Assembly: GCF_000428585.1 (NCBI RefSeq)
Contig: NZ_AUAF01000017.1
Span: 1-62,792, forward strand
Direction: 5' to 3'
DNA length: 62,792 nt
Source: Zooshikella ganghwensis DSM 15267
GTDB taxonomy: Bacteria; Pseudomonadota; Gammaproteobacteria; Pseudomonadales; Zooshikellaceae
Numbering within the stretch: the stretch's first letter is position 1; each line of letters starts with the position of its first letter. Below are positions 29,047 to 38,220 of the stretch, piece after piece. Made by a program: the position numbers and the translations under genes. The notes under the pieces were generated by a model. It had not been told where the DNA came from. It saw only the letters and a program-made list of their open reading frames with translations, and ran no database searches.

Positions 29047-30006
29047 ATGCATAGTCCAACCCCAGAATTACCACGAGCCTTTTTGGACAAGCTCTCCTTG
29101 TTGTTAGATGAAGTTCAACTTGAGCAAGTATTGAATAGCTTTAGTAGAGAAAAACCCACTACTTTTCGTATCAACACCTTAAAAGGAAGCATTCAGGATA
29201 CCACTGCTGAACTCTGTGCAGCACAGTTCAGCCTCACCCCCGTGCCTTGGCTACCTACCGCATTTCATATACCACCAGAACAGCGAAGAGCACTGACAGA
29301 AACAGATGCGTTTTACCAAGGACGTATTTATATCCAAAATTTATCCAGTATGGTTGCGCCTTTCTTATTAGCCCCTCAACCTGGAGAGACTGTGCTTGAC
29401 CTGGCAGCAGCTCCTGGCGGAAAGACACTTCAAATAGCAGCAATGATGGAAAACCAAGGACGATTATCTGCTGTAGAAGCTGTCAAAAATCGCTTTTTTA
29501 AGCTCAAAGCAAACCTTGATCAACAAGGCGCTACTATGGTGAAAACCTACTTGACTGATGGGCGCTCTGTTGGCAACAAGTGTCCTGAAATGTTTGATCG
29601 TGTGTTACTGGATGCCCCATGCTCCTCTGAGGCCAGATTTTCACTACTTGATCCTTCAAGCTGGGAACATTGGTCTACGCGAAAAGTGTCCGAGGTCGCT
29701 CGCAAGCAAAAGCGCTTGCTGCAGTCAGCTTTTACTAGTTTAAAAGTAGGAGGTGTTATGATTTATTGCACATGTTCATTTTCACCTGAAGAAAATGAGC
29801 ATGTAGTGAATCATCTCCTCAAAAAGTACGGCTCATGTGTCAGTATTGAGTCAATTGACCTACCATTTTCAAATACTATGGCAGGTATCACCCATTGGCA
29901 AAAAAAGACATATGATGATGCATTAACACAATGCCGAAGAATACTACCTAACGAAATAATGGATGGCTTTTTCATTTGTAAGCTAAGGAAACAAGCTGCT
30001 TGTTAA
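29047..30006 (+). CDS. RsmB/NOP2-type RNA (cytosine-5) methyltransferase
   Basis: 319 residues. SAM-binding motif TVLDLAAAPGGKTLQIAA (about 117-134); the two family cysteines are in LLDAPCSSEARF (about 190-201) and YCTCSFSPEENEHVVNHL (about 238-255), which together carry out m5C transfer to rRNA or tRNA. The short N-terminal region TTFRINTLKG and YIQNLSSMVAPFLL is typical. It is shorter than RsmB (about 430) and RsmF (about 480), lacking NusB-like or PUA-like extra domains, so the RNA target cannot be named. Confidence 0.9.
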   Translation: MHSPTPELPRAFLDKLSLLLDEVQLEQVLNSFSREKPTTFRINTLKGSIQDTTAELCAAQFSLTPVPWLPTAFHIPPEQRRALTETDAFYQGRIYIQNLSSMVAPFLLAPQPGETVLDLAAAPGGKTLQIAAMMENQGRLSAVEAVKNRFFKLKANLDQQGATMVKTYLTDGRSVGNKCPEMFDRVLLDAPCSSEARFSLLDPSSWEHWSTRKVSEVARKQKRLLQSAFTSLKVGGVMIYCTCSFSPEENEHVVNHLLKKYGSCVSIESIDLPFSNTMAGITHWQKKTYDDALTQCRRILPNEIMDGFFICKLRKQAAC

Positions 30007-30062
30007 TTTATATTCTTCGCTGTTGGTATATGTTCTGTATTAAAAGTACTGTCAATGGTTAA

Positions 30063-30089
30063 TGAGTCAAACGGTGACAGTTTGACTCA
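30063..30089. other. Hairpin downstream of methyltransferase gene
   Basis: TGAGTCAAAC (30063-30072) and GTTTGACTCA (30080-30089) form a perfect 10-bp stem with a 7-nt loop, 57 nt after the stop codon. No T-run follows, so it is a possible but not classic terminator. The remaining 30090-30432 sequence shows only the MarR-gene terminator. Confidence 0.5.
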
Positions 30090-30392
30090 CTGAAGGTTGC
30101 TGAAGAGAGATAGATAAGTGCCACTTATAGCTTCCGTTTTGGATATACGTCTATTCAAATAAAAATGAATCGCGAAGAATAAAACTATCGGATGCTGTTA
30201 CTTTCTAATAAAAATTATCTAGTGGTCCATTAGTGAACGTTGTATTGAAGTGGTGGAAGTCAGCGATGAAATCTTTCAAGGTAAAATAGCTTCAGTAAAT
30301 TTAGGCAAACTTAATAGTCAATAATTTACCCAAAATCATTAATAACAATATCTGCAACAAGTAAAAATAAATATCATGAATATTAGTGGGCG

Positions 30393-30424
30393 AAAAAATG
30401 CAGGGGATCTACATCACCTGCATT
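30393..30424 (-). terminator. Intrinsic terminator of the MarR-like gene
   Basis: On the minus strand AATGCAGG pairs with CCTGCATT (30417-30424 with 30397-30404), followed by TTTT. It is 9 nt after the stop codon at 30433. Confidence 0.8.
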
Positions 30425-30432
30425 ATTAGCTA

Positions 30433-30723
30433 TTAGAGTTTAGCTAAAATTCGTTTTGCTTTTGCTGTTAAATGAATTAACTTATAGCGTTTATCATCAG
30501 GATATTGCTTAACCCGAATTAACTTATCACCCGGGTTACCTGCACGACCCTCCTCTAAACGCCTTATGGTGGTGGCAACATTTTTTTCATTGACACCCAT
30601 ATAGTGCGAAAGCTCTGACACGGAGCAACCTTCATTTTCTCCGATAGCCATGAGTGTCGCCAGCGTACGCACGGTTAGCCGTGGGTACTGATTGGACAGA
30701 TTAATCAACTTTTTAGTGTTCAT
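30433..30723 (-). CDS. Short MarR-like winged helix-turn-helix protein
   Basis: 96 residues. Pattern: LTVRTLATLMAIGENEGCSV, SELSHYMGVNEKNVATTIRR (recognition helix), LIRVKQYPDDKRYKLIHLT (wing) and AKAKRILAKL, the order seen in MarR-family DNA-binding domains. It is shorter than usual MarR proteins (about 140), lacking most of the flanking dimerisation helices, so it may dimerise differently or be a domain-only member. It has its own terminator and a very long (1.2 kb) upstream region; targets are unknown. Confidence 0.75.
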   Translation of the reverse strand: MNTKKLINLSNQYPRLTVRTLATLMAIGENEGCSVSELSHYMGVNEKNVATTIRRLEEGRAGNPGDKLIRVKQYPDDKRYKLIHLTAKAKRILAKL

Positions 30724-31926
30724 AGTGGTCTATCAGCTAATTGGTCAATGTTGTATTACTAGGTAATGCTTCGTTGGAGAAATGTACGCGGTTTAGACGT
30801 ACAACAGTCCATGCCAGTAGCAATAACATAATTATTATAGTCTAATGACAAGGTCTAGTATGTATATTTTTGCAATGTATTAAATGTACTTCAGATTAAA
30901 ATCATGAAATCAGTTGTTATTCTAAACACCTAAACTGTGGCTTTCATCCTTTCCACCAGAGTTTAAGGCCCTATTGAAATAGATAATACCAGGCTATATA
31001 GCAAAACCTGATCTTTTCTAACTTTATCTATCACTTAAACAGCCTGTTAAACCAACCATTTAGAAAGCCACCTTGCCCTCAGTTCGTGTAACATGTTTAG
31101 TTTTACAGTGATAATTGATCATACCTTTTATCTTTTATATCAATAAGTTACTTATATATCAAATTATTTATTAGAAATCAGTTTATGTATAGCTTTATAA
31201 AAGAGTAATTAGTAAATATTGGAAGCTATATTGCGTTGATATAAAAAATGCCACACCAAAGCAGCCTATTAATTCTCTATCCCTCTAAATTCATTTGTTA
31301 ACATTTTCTTTATCAACTATTCATATTTAGCTATTTATTTAAACAATATGTAAATATACAAATTATGAATAATACACCCATATTGGGCGTTATAAGTCTT
31401 TTATTACAAGACTCAAGGTTTTATATCCTTTGCACACAATCAATAGCGCTTACCTTAACGAGTCAGTGCAGCTGTGCTAATGTATTCCTGACACATTAGT
31501 AGGGTTTGTTGAACTCTAAAGGGCATCGAGACCAACGATCTTGACCACCAAGAAGGGTATATTCCAGTCACTAATTAATATAGTCGCCTAGCGGCGCTGT
31601 TCTATCAATTAAAGTCGCTACCATATTTGGGTATATCTACAGCAAGAGAACAATGATTGACAGATCAAAGTTTGAATGAGTGCGAGAGTAAATGGTAGTC
31701 ATACCTAAACAAAGGTTTTGTAGGTGAGCTAGTCTGAGCTGGTAAAACGAGAATTAGCAACAACTATTTTTAGTAAAAATATCCACTGAGAATATAGACA
31801 ACAGTTGATTTCTTTCAGACATACCAATACGAATGATTTTAACGATGGTAATATATCTCGCTCTATACTAGTCATAACTAGGGTATAATGACAGAACACT
31901 TGCAGTTGATGTGAGGATTACAGTAG
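30724..31926. other. 1.2-kb gene-free AT-rich region
   Basis: No credible coding frame on either strand and no RNA gene recognised. It contains a diverged copy of repeat family 1 (about 31490-31635), the inverted pair CTAATGT/ACATTAG around 31478-31500, and a GGGTATA at 31881-31887 about 40 bp before the ubiF-like gene. It separates the divergent MarR-like and ubiF-like genes. Confidence 0.5.
31490..31635. repeat. Dispersed TATACCC/GGGTATA element (degenerate copy E)
   Basis: Ends in TTTGGGTATA at 31635 and contains CAGTCACTAATTAATATAG, matching CAGTCACTTATTAATATAA in the 46951 copy, and AGGGTTTGTTG matching its AGGGTTTGTTG. An extra GAAGGGTATA at 31552-31561 interrupts the body, so this copy seems rearranged or carries an insertion. 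Left boundary approximate. Confidence 0.5.
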
Positions 31927-33180
31927 GTGATGCAACAACAATACGACATTATCATTATTGGCGCTGGCATGGTCGGTACAACACTGGCACTCGCCTTAAG
32001 CAGCAAAGGATTCCGCATCGCACTGGTCGAAAAACAACCCTACCCCGAATTTGACCCTCTATCTACACCAGATCTGCGGGTATCGGCCCTTAGTCAAGCA
32101 AGTATTCGCATCCTAAAGCATGTTGGTGCATGGCCTCATATTCTTGCGATGAGAGCATGTCCTTACAATGAAATGGCTGTTTGGGAGCAATTGGCTGGTC
32201 ATAAACTGAGTATCAGTGGTAGCCGCTTGAATAAAACGTTATTCTCAGCAAAACAAGCCAAGTTATCAGAGCTTGGATACATTATTGAAAACAATATTAT
32301 TCAACGTGCACTTCACTTAGTAGTACAAAAACAAACTACACTTGACTTATTTTGCCCCGCTCATATTGAGCAATTTATATTAGAAAAGCAGAATCCAATA
32401 GTGCAGCTCAGCGATCAAACTCAGCTAACCGCCAATCTGCTTGTAGGTGCTGACGGTGCTTCTTCCGCTGTTCGTCAAGCTGCTAATATAGGTATTGTTC
32501 AAAGTGATTATGAGCAACATGCATTTGTAATCACAGTAGCCCTGAAAGATGGTCCCCAACAACATATTACCTGGCAAGCATTCACACCCACAGGACCTTT
32601 AGCATTTCTACCATTACCCAGAGTGAATGGTAAAAATTATGCGTCACTTGTTTGGTATAACCACCCTGAAACCGTTGAGCAACTTAAACAGCTAAATTCA
32701 AACCAGTTGCTACGAACAATACAACAGTCTTTTCCCGAAGAACTGCCTGCACTTGAACAAATAGTCGCGACTGGCAGCTTTCCGTTAACAAAAAGACATG
32801 CTCGAACCTATTCTTCACATAATACTGTTCTTATCGGGGATGCAGCCCACACCATTAACCCTTTAGCCGGACAAGGGGCAAACTTAGGGTTTATGGACGC
32901 TGCGGTGTTAGCGGATAGTATTATAAATGAACAATTTAACTTTACGACAACAAGTATATCAAGGCTACTATCAATATACGAAAAGCGCCGACGTCCAGAT
33001 AACACACGAATGATGCATATAATGGATATGTTCTATTATCTATTTAGCAATAATAAAACACCTCTTAAATTAATACGAAATACAGGACTGACCCTTGCCA
33101 ACCTAGCAAGGCCGTTCCACAAACCGGTTATCAAATATGCATCTGGCTTATCCCACCAGCTGCCTGCAAGCTTCCAATAA
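31927..33180 (+). CDS. ubiF: UbiF-like ubiquinone biosynthesis FAD hydroxylase
   Basis: 417 residues, class A flavoprotein monooxygenase of the UbiH/UbiF/VisC family. FAD-binding DIIIIGAGMVGTTLALAL at the N-terminus, LRVSALSQAS (about 53-62), LVGADGASSAVRQ (about 172) and GDAAHTINPLAGQGANLGFMD (about 300). Several blocks, such as ITWQAFTPTGPLAFLPL and LFSNNKTPLKLIRNTGL, match UbiF (demethoxyubiquinol 5-hydroxylation, O2-dependent) better than UbiH. GTG 31927 has GAGGA 10 nt upstream; ATG 31930 is an alternative. Monocistronic. Confidence 0.87.
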   Translation: MMQQQYDIIIIGAGMVGTTLALALSSKGFRIALVEKQPYPEFDPLSTPDLRVSALSQASIRILKHVGAWPHILAMRACPYNEMAVWEQLAGHKLSISGSRLNKTLFSAKQAKLSELGYIIENNIIQRALHLVVQKQTTLDLFCPAHIEQFILEKQNPIVQLSDQTQLTANLLVGADGASSAVRQAANIGIVQSDYEQHAFVITVALKDGPQQHITWQAFTPTGPLAFLPLPRVNGKNYASLVWYNHPETVEQLKQLNSNQLLRTIQQSFPEELPALEQIVATGSFPLTKRHARTYSSHNTVLIGDAAHTINPLAGQGANLGFMDAAVLADSIINEQFNFTTTSISRLLSIYEKRRRPDNTRMMHIMDMFYYLFSNNKTPLKLIRNTGLTLANLARPFHKPVIKYASGLSHQLPASFQ

Positions 33181-33951
33181 GAGCACTGACCACCTAAGCT
33201 TGCTGATCTATAGCCAATGCGGATAGTTTCTGGGTGAGACAAACTCATCAACATTAATTCTCTAACCATTGCTTAGCAGATCTGAATTATCGTTATTGTT
33301 TATTTAAGCACTATCAGAAGACTGTAAAAAAACCGGTTTGTAATTGCCTTACCCTTGAAAAAATATTTTGTTAAAAAACAATTCACAATGTAACCAACTA
33401 TTACTTTTGTATTAAAATCTGTTTAGTTTGCATAAATGACTTGCATCAAGGTTCAACCAGTTACAAAATATATAATTATACTGATGGCTATTTATCCTAA
33501 CAAAAAAAGAAGTCATAAATATGAAGTTAATCTACAATACACCACCATAATACAACTGCTTAATTAACTATCTTTCCCTTAACTTAGTGTGCTAGCTAGA
33601 GTGCTGTGGTAATGTTTTTCTATACACTCAAACCCGTTTAATATTAATCTGGCTAATTATTTTTTGATTAATATACTTTGCTATAAGTATATGGCCACCT
33701 CTAAAAAATAGTGTTTTTTGTATAAACAAAAAAGCGCCACACCAAAGATCACAGTGTATAGTTAACACATAAAGGGAGGTGTTATTAAAAAATATTTATC
33801 ACAAAAAATAATAAAATTATCGCATAATGTAAAAAATATATTTCAAACAACTCAATACTAAGCAGTCCCGAAAAACGATACAAAGTATAATAATAACTAT
33901 ACCTATAAAATTATTGTTATAAAAACAAAGATGGCAATTTGAGAGGAATAA
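33181..33951. other. 771-bp very AT-rich intergenic region
   Basis: No gene, RNA or repeat-family copy found between the ubiF-like and glucoamylase genes, which run the same way. The last 250 bp are extremely AT-rich, as in a regulated promoter or H-NS-type silenced leader, but I see no named operator. Confidence 0.4.
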
Positions 33952-36468
33952 ATGATGAAAAGCCTTAAAAAAAAGGCGTTAACACTTGTTATTGCAAGTA
34001 TTACGACTAGTCTTGCCTGGAGTAACAGCGGTGTTGCACCAGGAGCCCCAGGTATTGATCATCACTGGAGTTCTGCCAGTAAAACAGGAATAGGAACAGC
34101 CAATAGTAAGCAATCCAAAGTCTGGTTTAGTTTGGTGGATGGTATTGTTTCTGAAGTGTACTGGCCACAAATCGATATGGCTCAAATTACAGACTTACAA
34201 TTTATGGTAAGTGATGGTAAGACTTTTTTTGATGAAGAAAAGAAACATACGGAGCATGAAATACGCTCCTTGAACAAAAAAACGCTTGCTTTTGAACAAG
34301 TCAATATTGATCGAGAAAGAAAGTACGAAATTAGTAAAAAAATAGTTACAGACCCTACAACAAATAGCTTATTATTAAAAGTAACCTTTAAAGCCTATGA
34401 GGATAACTTGGGCTTATTTATTTTACTCAACCCCGCAGTGAGTAATACTGGTTTATATGATTATGCTGAAGCCACAAAAGATACTTTATTTGCCTGGGAT
34501 GATCGAGCAAAATATGATAATGGCACCAATCATGTTGCTCAATACCAGGCACTAACAGCAAGTATTCCCTTCAAACGTACATCCGCAGGTTTTGTTGGCA
34601 AAAGTGATGGCTGGCAGGATTTAAACGACAATTATCGTATGGATTGGAATTACCGGTATGCAAACAATGGCAATGTAGCCCTAACAGGGCAACTTGATTT
34701 ACCATCAAAAGCAGGTGAATATACCTTTACTGTTGCGATCGGGTTTGCCGAAGATAAAGCTAAAGCCCAACAAACAGCCAATAATAGCCTTAAAAAATCG
34801 TTTGATACTGCACTTTCTCTCTATAATCAACAATGGAATAACTATTGTAATGGTTTAGAGGACTTAAGCTCAGAGTCCTTTGATAATGGCGCGCTCTATT
34901 ATGCTTCAGCCATGGTACTTAAAGCTCATGAGGATAAAACCTACAATGGTGCAATGATCGCGTCTTTAAGCGTGCCTTGGGGTCAAAGTCAGTTTGATAA
35001 AGATTCCGGAGATCAACGAGGTATCCTGCCCGGCTCTAGTGCTGACGGATATAAAGATGGTCCTATTGGCTATCATGTCGTTTGGCCCAGAGATTTATAT
35101 CAGGTTGCCACCGCTTTTCTTGCAGCTGGAGATCAACATACGGCAAAAGAAGCACTTAGTTACTTAAAAGAAGTTCAATTCAAAGCCGAAGATGGTAACT
35201 GGCAACTATGTGGCAACTCCGTCAGTAAAAAAGGCTCGTTCCCACAAAATTTCTGGCTTTCTGGGCAAGCTCACTGGCAAGGTATGCAGCTCGATGAAAC
35301 TGCAATGCCCATTGTCTTAGCTTGGCGTTTATGGAAAGAAGGAGTGATAAGTCCAGCAAGTTATTACAGCTCATTTGTAAAACCTGCAGCCGACTTTGTC
35401 GCCAAAGTGGGTCCATGGACAGATCAAGAAAGATGGGAAGAAGCAAGTGGCATATCGCCTTCAACCATCTCTGCAGCAATTGCGGGTTTAATCGCAGCCG
35501 CTGATTTTGCTGACCATCAAGGTGATAAAGAAGCAGCACGTTCCTATCGTTTAAAAGCAGACTTATGGGCTGATGGCATTGCAGACTGGTCATTTACTCA
35601 CCAAGGTGAATTAGGTGATGGTCAGTACTATCAACGCACTGAAGGTGCTGAGTATTGTCAATCAAGTTATAACCCTGATGATGATAGTATCTTATATATC
35701 GCTAATGGTGGTGGTCAGCACTTAGAGCGTAATGTAATGGATGGCGGCTTTATTGAACTTGTGCGCTTTGGCGTCAAAAGTCCTTTCGATACGTCGATAA
35801 CCAAGACACTTGAAAACTACGAGCAAGCAATCAAGGTTGAGACACCAAATGGCCCTGTTTTTTACCGATACAATCATGATGGTTATGGAGAAAAGCTAGG
35901 TGGTAGTGATTATACCGGACAAGGAAAGGGGCGTTTATGGCCACTACTAACAGGTGAACGCGCACACCTGGAAATAGCGAAAAAACAGAATGTTGATCGT
36001 TATATTCACGCTATGGAAAAATTTGCAAATGAAGGCAATATGCTTCCAGAACAAGTCTGGGATAAAACAGAAGGGCCATACCAGTTTGGTGAAGGCACAG
36101 GTGGTGCTACACCTCTGGCTTGGTCACATGCTGAGTATATAAAACTGTTAAAATCAAAACGTGAGCAACGCATTATTGATACACCAGATATTGTTGCAGA
36201 ACGTTATCAAGGCTGTATGACAACAGTTAATGTACATTATGACGCTGGTTGGGGAAACTCTATAGCTATTAGAGGTGAAGCAGAGTTGCTAAACTGGAAA
36301 GAAGGCGCACCAGCTCGCTGGACAGAGGGCAATGTATGGCGCTTAACACTGCCACAGCAAACATCATCATTTAAAATGAAAGCATTAATTAACGATAAGA
36401 CTTGGCAGAAGCAAGAAAACTTTACGGTTAAACCCTGTAAAGACAACCATTTTTGGCCACGTTTTTAA
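33952..36468 (+). CDS. Secreted GH15 glucoamylase
   Basis: 838 residues. A Sec signal peptide (LTLVIASITTSLAWSNSG) leads a bacterial-type glucoamylase/glucodextranase: an N-terminal beta-sandwich domain (SKVWFSLVDGIVSEVYWPQ), then the (alpha/alpha)6 barrel with GYHVVWPRDLYQVATAF, WLSGQAHWQGMQLDETAMP, the likely catalytic acid in DQERWEEASGISPST and base in GEGTGGATPLAWSHAEY. A C-terminal domain of about 80 residues (MTTVNVHYDAGWGNSIAIRG) looks like a starch-binding module. It releases glucose from starch-like alpha-glucans outside the cytoplasm. GAGAGGAA precedes the ATG. A family 1 repeat begins at the base after the stop. Confidence 0.93.
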   Translation: MMKSLKKKALTLVIASITTSLAWSNSGVAPGAPGIDHHWSSASKTGIGTANSKQSKVWFSLVDGIVSEVYWPQIDMAQITDLQFMVSDGKTFFDEEKKHTEHEIRSLNKKTLAFEQVNIDRERKYEISKKIVTDPTTNSLLLKVTFKAYEDNLGLFILLNPAVSNTGLYDYAEATKDTLFAWDDRAKYDNGTNHVAQYQALTASIPFKRTSAGFVGKSDGWQDLNDNYRMDWNYRYANNGNVALTGQLDLPSKAGEYTFTVAIGFAEDKAKAQQTANNSLKKSFDTALSLYNQQWNNYCNGLEDLSSESFDNGALYYASAMVLKAHEDKTYNGAMIASLSVPWGQSQFDKDSGDQRGILPGSSADGYKDGPIGYHVVWPRDLYQVATAFLAAGDQHTAKEALSYLKEVQFKAEDGNWQLCGNSVSKKGSFPQNFWLSGQAHWQGMQLDETAMPIVLAWRLWKEGVISPASYYSSFVKPAADFVAKVGPWTDQERWEEASGISPSTISAAIAGLIAAADFADHQGDKEAARSYRLKADLWADGIADWSFTHQGELGDGQYYQRTEGAEYCQSSYNPDDDSILYIANGGGQHLERNVMDGGFIELVRFGVKSPFDTSITKTLENYEQAIKVETPNGPVFYRYNHDGYGEKLGGSDYTGQGKGRLWPLLTGERAHLEIAKKQNVDRYIHAMEKFANEGNMLPEQVWDKTEGPYQFGEGTGGATPLAWSHAEYIKLLKSKREQRIIDTPDIVAERYQGCMTTVNVHYDAGWGNSIAIRGEAELLNWKEGAPARWTEGNVWRLTLPQQTSSFKMKALINDKTWQKQENFTVKPCKDNHFWPRF

Positions 36469-36544
36469 TATACTCTTCGCGAATGATTTTTTAGGCTTTG
36501 TTACCATCGATTTTGACACCTAAAAATGATTCATGATGGGTATA
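36469..36544. repeat. Dispersed TATACCC/GGGTATA element (76-bp copy C)
   Basis: Starts directly after the glucoamylase TAA with TATACTCTTCGCGAATGAT and ends TTCATGATGGGTATA. Both ends match the 126-bp copies, but about 50 bp of the middle is missing, so it is an internally deleted member. Confidence 0.75.
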
Positions 36545-36568
36545 GCATAGTGCTCATTTTTATCGACA

Positions 36569-36590
36569 CAACCCAACTAAAGTTGGGTTG
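36569..36590. terminator. Hairpin terminator between glucoamylase and RDD genes
   Basis: CAACCCAAC (36569-36577) pairs with GTTGGGTTG (36582-36590) over a TAAA loop; TTTACTTTAA follows on the plus strand. It lies between converging genes and may serve both. Confidence 0.7.
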
Positions 36591-36602
36591 TTTACTTTAA
36601 GA

Positions 36603-37127
36603 TTAAGCTTTTTTAGCTATTTTTATGACTTTTGTACCTGCAATAAAATCATGGAGACAACGCTTTTCTTTATTAAAAATAAAAAGTGGATTGATCAACG
36701 CAGCAATCATGCCAACGTAAGGTATCATTAAGACAATCCATAGCGGTAAATAGCGTAGTGCTAACACATTACCTAAGCCTAGAATAGTGTTATTTCTATA
36801 TGATACGATTGAAATCCCAAGAATTTTTTTCCCTATTGTTTGACCACTTTTTGCTAGAAAGTACCCATGCAAAATAATAAAAAGCACGAGGCTGAATAGC
36901 ATCGCCATTGACTGACTCGTAAAGCTAGGTTGTTGCCCACTCAATGCTCCATCAAAATAACCGGCAGCATACAACACAGGCATACTGATTATATTTAGAA
37001 TAAACGCATCAATGAGCGAAGCTCCCAATCGACTCCAACGACTTGCAAGTTCACCATCTTCTGGCATAGGCGTTGCTGCTGCCAAATCTGAAGAGGGTGT
37101 TTGATATACATTATGACTATCTGACAT
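36603..37127 (-). CDS. RDD family membrane protein
   Basis: 174 residues from ATG 37127, with AAGGTG 9 nt upstream (a GTG at 37139 is an alternative). A hydrophilic N-terminus of 25 residues is followed by LASRWSRLGASLIDAFILNI, the R...D segment that names the RDD family, then three to four membrane helices, with SGQTIGKKILGISIV and KRCLHDFIAGTKVIKI as the other family markers. Role unknown; RDD proteins have been linked to ion transport or to envelope housekeeping. Confidence 0.88.
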   Translation of the reverse strand: MSDSHNVYQTPSSDLAAATPMPEDGELASRWSRLGASLIDAFILNIISMPVLYAAGYFDGALSGQQPSFTSQSMAMLFSLVLFIILHGYFLAKSGQTIGKKILGISIVSYRNNTILGLGNVLALRYLPLWIVLMIPYVGMIAALINPLFIFNKEKRCLHDFIAGTKVIKIAKKA

Positions 37128-37268
37128 ACTACTATTCACCTTAAACGCTCATAAATAATAAAATTGATTTTAGCCCCACATTTTATGTATTTTACAATAC
37201 CGTGAACACGAACTGTATCTATTGCTCTTACGTATATATAGTTACTATAATAGTAGGCGAAGCATACA

Positions 37269-37342
37269 GCGGGTGTAGTTTAATGGTAGAACATCAGCTT
37301 CCCAAGCTGAATACGTCGGTTCGATTCCCATCATCCGCTCCA
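37269..37342 (+). tRNA. tRNA-Gly (anticodon CCC)
   Basis: 74 nt with encoded CCA (37340-37342). Acceptor GCGGGTG (37269-37275) pairs with CATCCGC (37332-37338); D-arm AATGGTAGA; anticodon stem TCAGC/GCTGA around loop TTCCCAA, giving CCC; T-arm GTCGGTTCGATTCCC. Reads GGG. A family 1 repeat starts 2 nt after the CCA. Confidence 0.97.
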
Positions 37343-37344
37343 AA

Positions 37345-37470
37345 TATACCCTTCACGAATGATCTCTAGGTTTTGTTATCTTCACTCCTCACCCCAATCA
37401 CCTATTAATATAGGCTCATGGGGCTTCGTCACTCGATGGCCGCACCTAAAAACCATTCGTATTGAGTATA
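37345..37470. repeat. Dispersed TATACCC/GGGTATA element (126-bp copy A)
   Basis: 126 bp from TATACCCTTCACGAATGAT to CCATTCGTATTGAGTATA, 2 nt after tRNA-Gly. Aligned without gaps to the reverse complement of 46951-47076 it differs at 22 of 126 positions (about 82% identity). Because the two copies share their whole body, this is a dispersed element and not just a hairpin. Confidence 0.85.
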
Positions 37471-37682
37471 AAAGCCGTTATTCATTTCTTTGTTTTCCAC
37501 TGCCCTGTCATCTTTTTGTTACATAGCCGATTCAAGATTATATTATGACAATCAGACACTGTGTAACTTGACCCATTACACAGAGGTTATTCATAGCATA
37601 ATATAATTGTCTTTATACACACAGAATCAAGGGTATAAGTATTCTTAGTACACCAAAACGATAACTAGGATGGTTAATCAAT

Positions 37683-38162
37683 ATGGCAAATAATGCAGAG
37701 TTAGGACTGGAAATACTAAAAGGATATCTTAATCAGCCAGAAGGAACAGGCAAGTGGTTAACTATTGATCAAGAAAGAATCAATCAGTTTGCTGATGCAA
37801 CATTAGACCACCAGTTTATTCATACTGATCCAGAAAAAGCGGCTAAGCTTTCCCCCTTTAAAACAACTATCGCTCATGGTTACTTGACACTGTCATTAAT
37901 ACCACACTTGACGGAATCAATTACAGCACCTTACCAAGAAGCATTCAAAAATTTAAAAATGATGGTTAATTATGGGTTGGACAAGCTTCGATTTATGAAT
38001 CCAGTGCCCGTAAACGCTAAAATTCGAGCTCAAAGATCCTTACTGGAAGCTGAGCTAAAAGATGAACGTACACTACAAATAAAACAGTTAGTAACCGTTG
38101 AAATTGAAGGCCAATCCAAACCTGCCTGTGTTGCTGAAGTTTTAGTGCGCTTAATCTACTAA
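37683..38162 (+). CDS. phaJ: MaoC-type (R)-specific enoyl-CoA hydratase (PhaJ-like)
   Basis: 159 residues. WLTIDQERINQFADATLDHQFIHTDPEKA (split here at about residues 24-52) and SPFKTTIAHGYLTLSLIP are the hydratase-2 blocks, with the catalytic Asp/His pair in D-x-x-x-x-H. The match to Pseudomonas PhaJ4-type proteins is close. It hydrates trans-2-enoyl-CoA from beta-oxidation to (R)-3-hydroxyacyl-CoA, the monomer for PhaC. It is at the edge of the PHA cluster and converges on phaZ. A GGGTATA motif lies 50 bp before the start; AGGATGG is a possible ribosome binding site. Confidence 0.88.
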   Translation: MANNAELGLEILKGYLNQPEGTGKWLTIDQERINQFADATLDHQFIHTDPEKAAKLSPFKTTIAHGYLTLSLIPHLTESITAPYQEAFKNLKMMVNYGLDKLRFMNPVPVNAKIRAQRSLLEAELKDERTLQIKQLVTVEIEGQSKPACVAEVLVRLIY

Positions 38163-38220
38163 GAAAAAAGTATCAAAGGTCACATTTCACATTATGAAAA
38201 TGGAGTGTGGCCTCAACAGT

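Noticed and set aside
31243-33741. Shared GCCACACCAAAG after an A-run at about 31249 and 33735
   Set aside because: A 12-bp match pair is expected many times by chance in 63 kb; no similarity beyond it.
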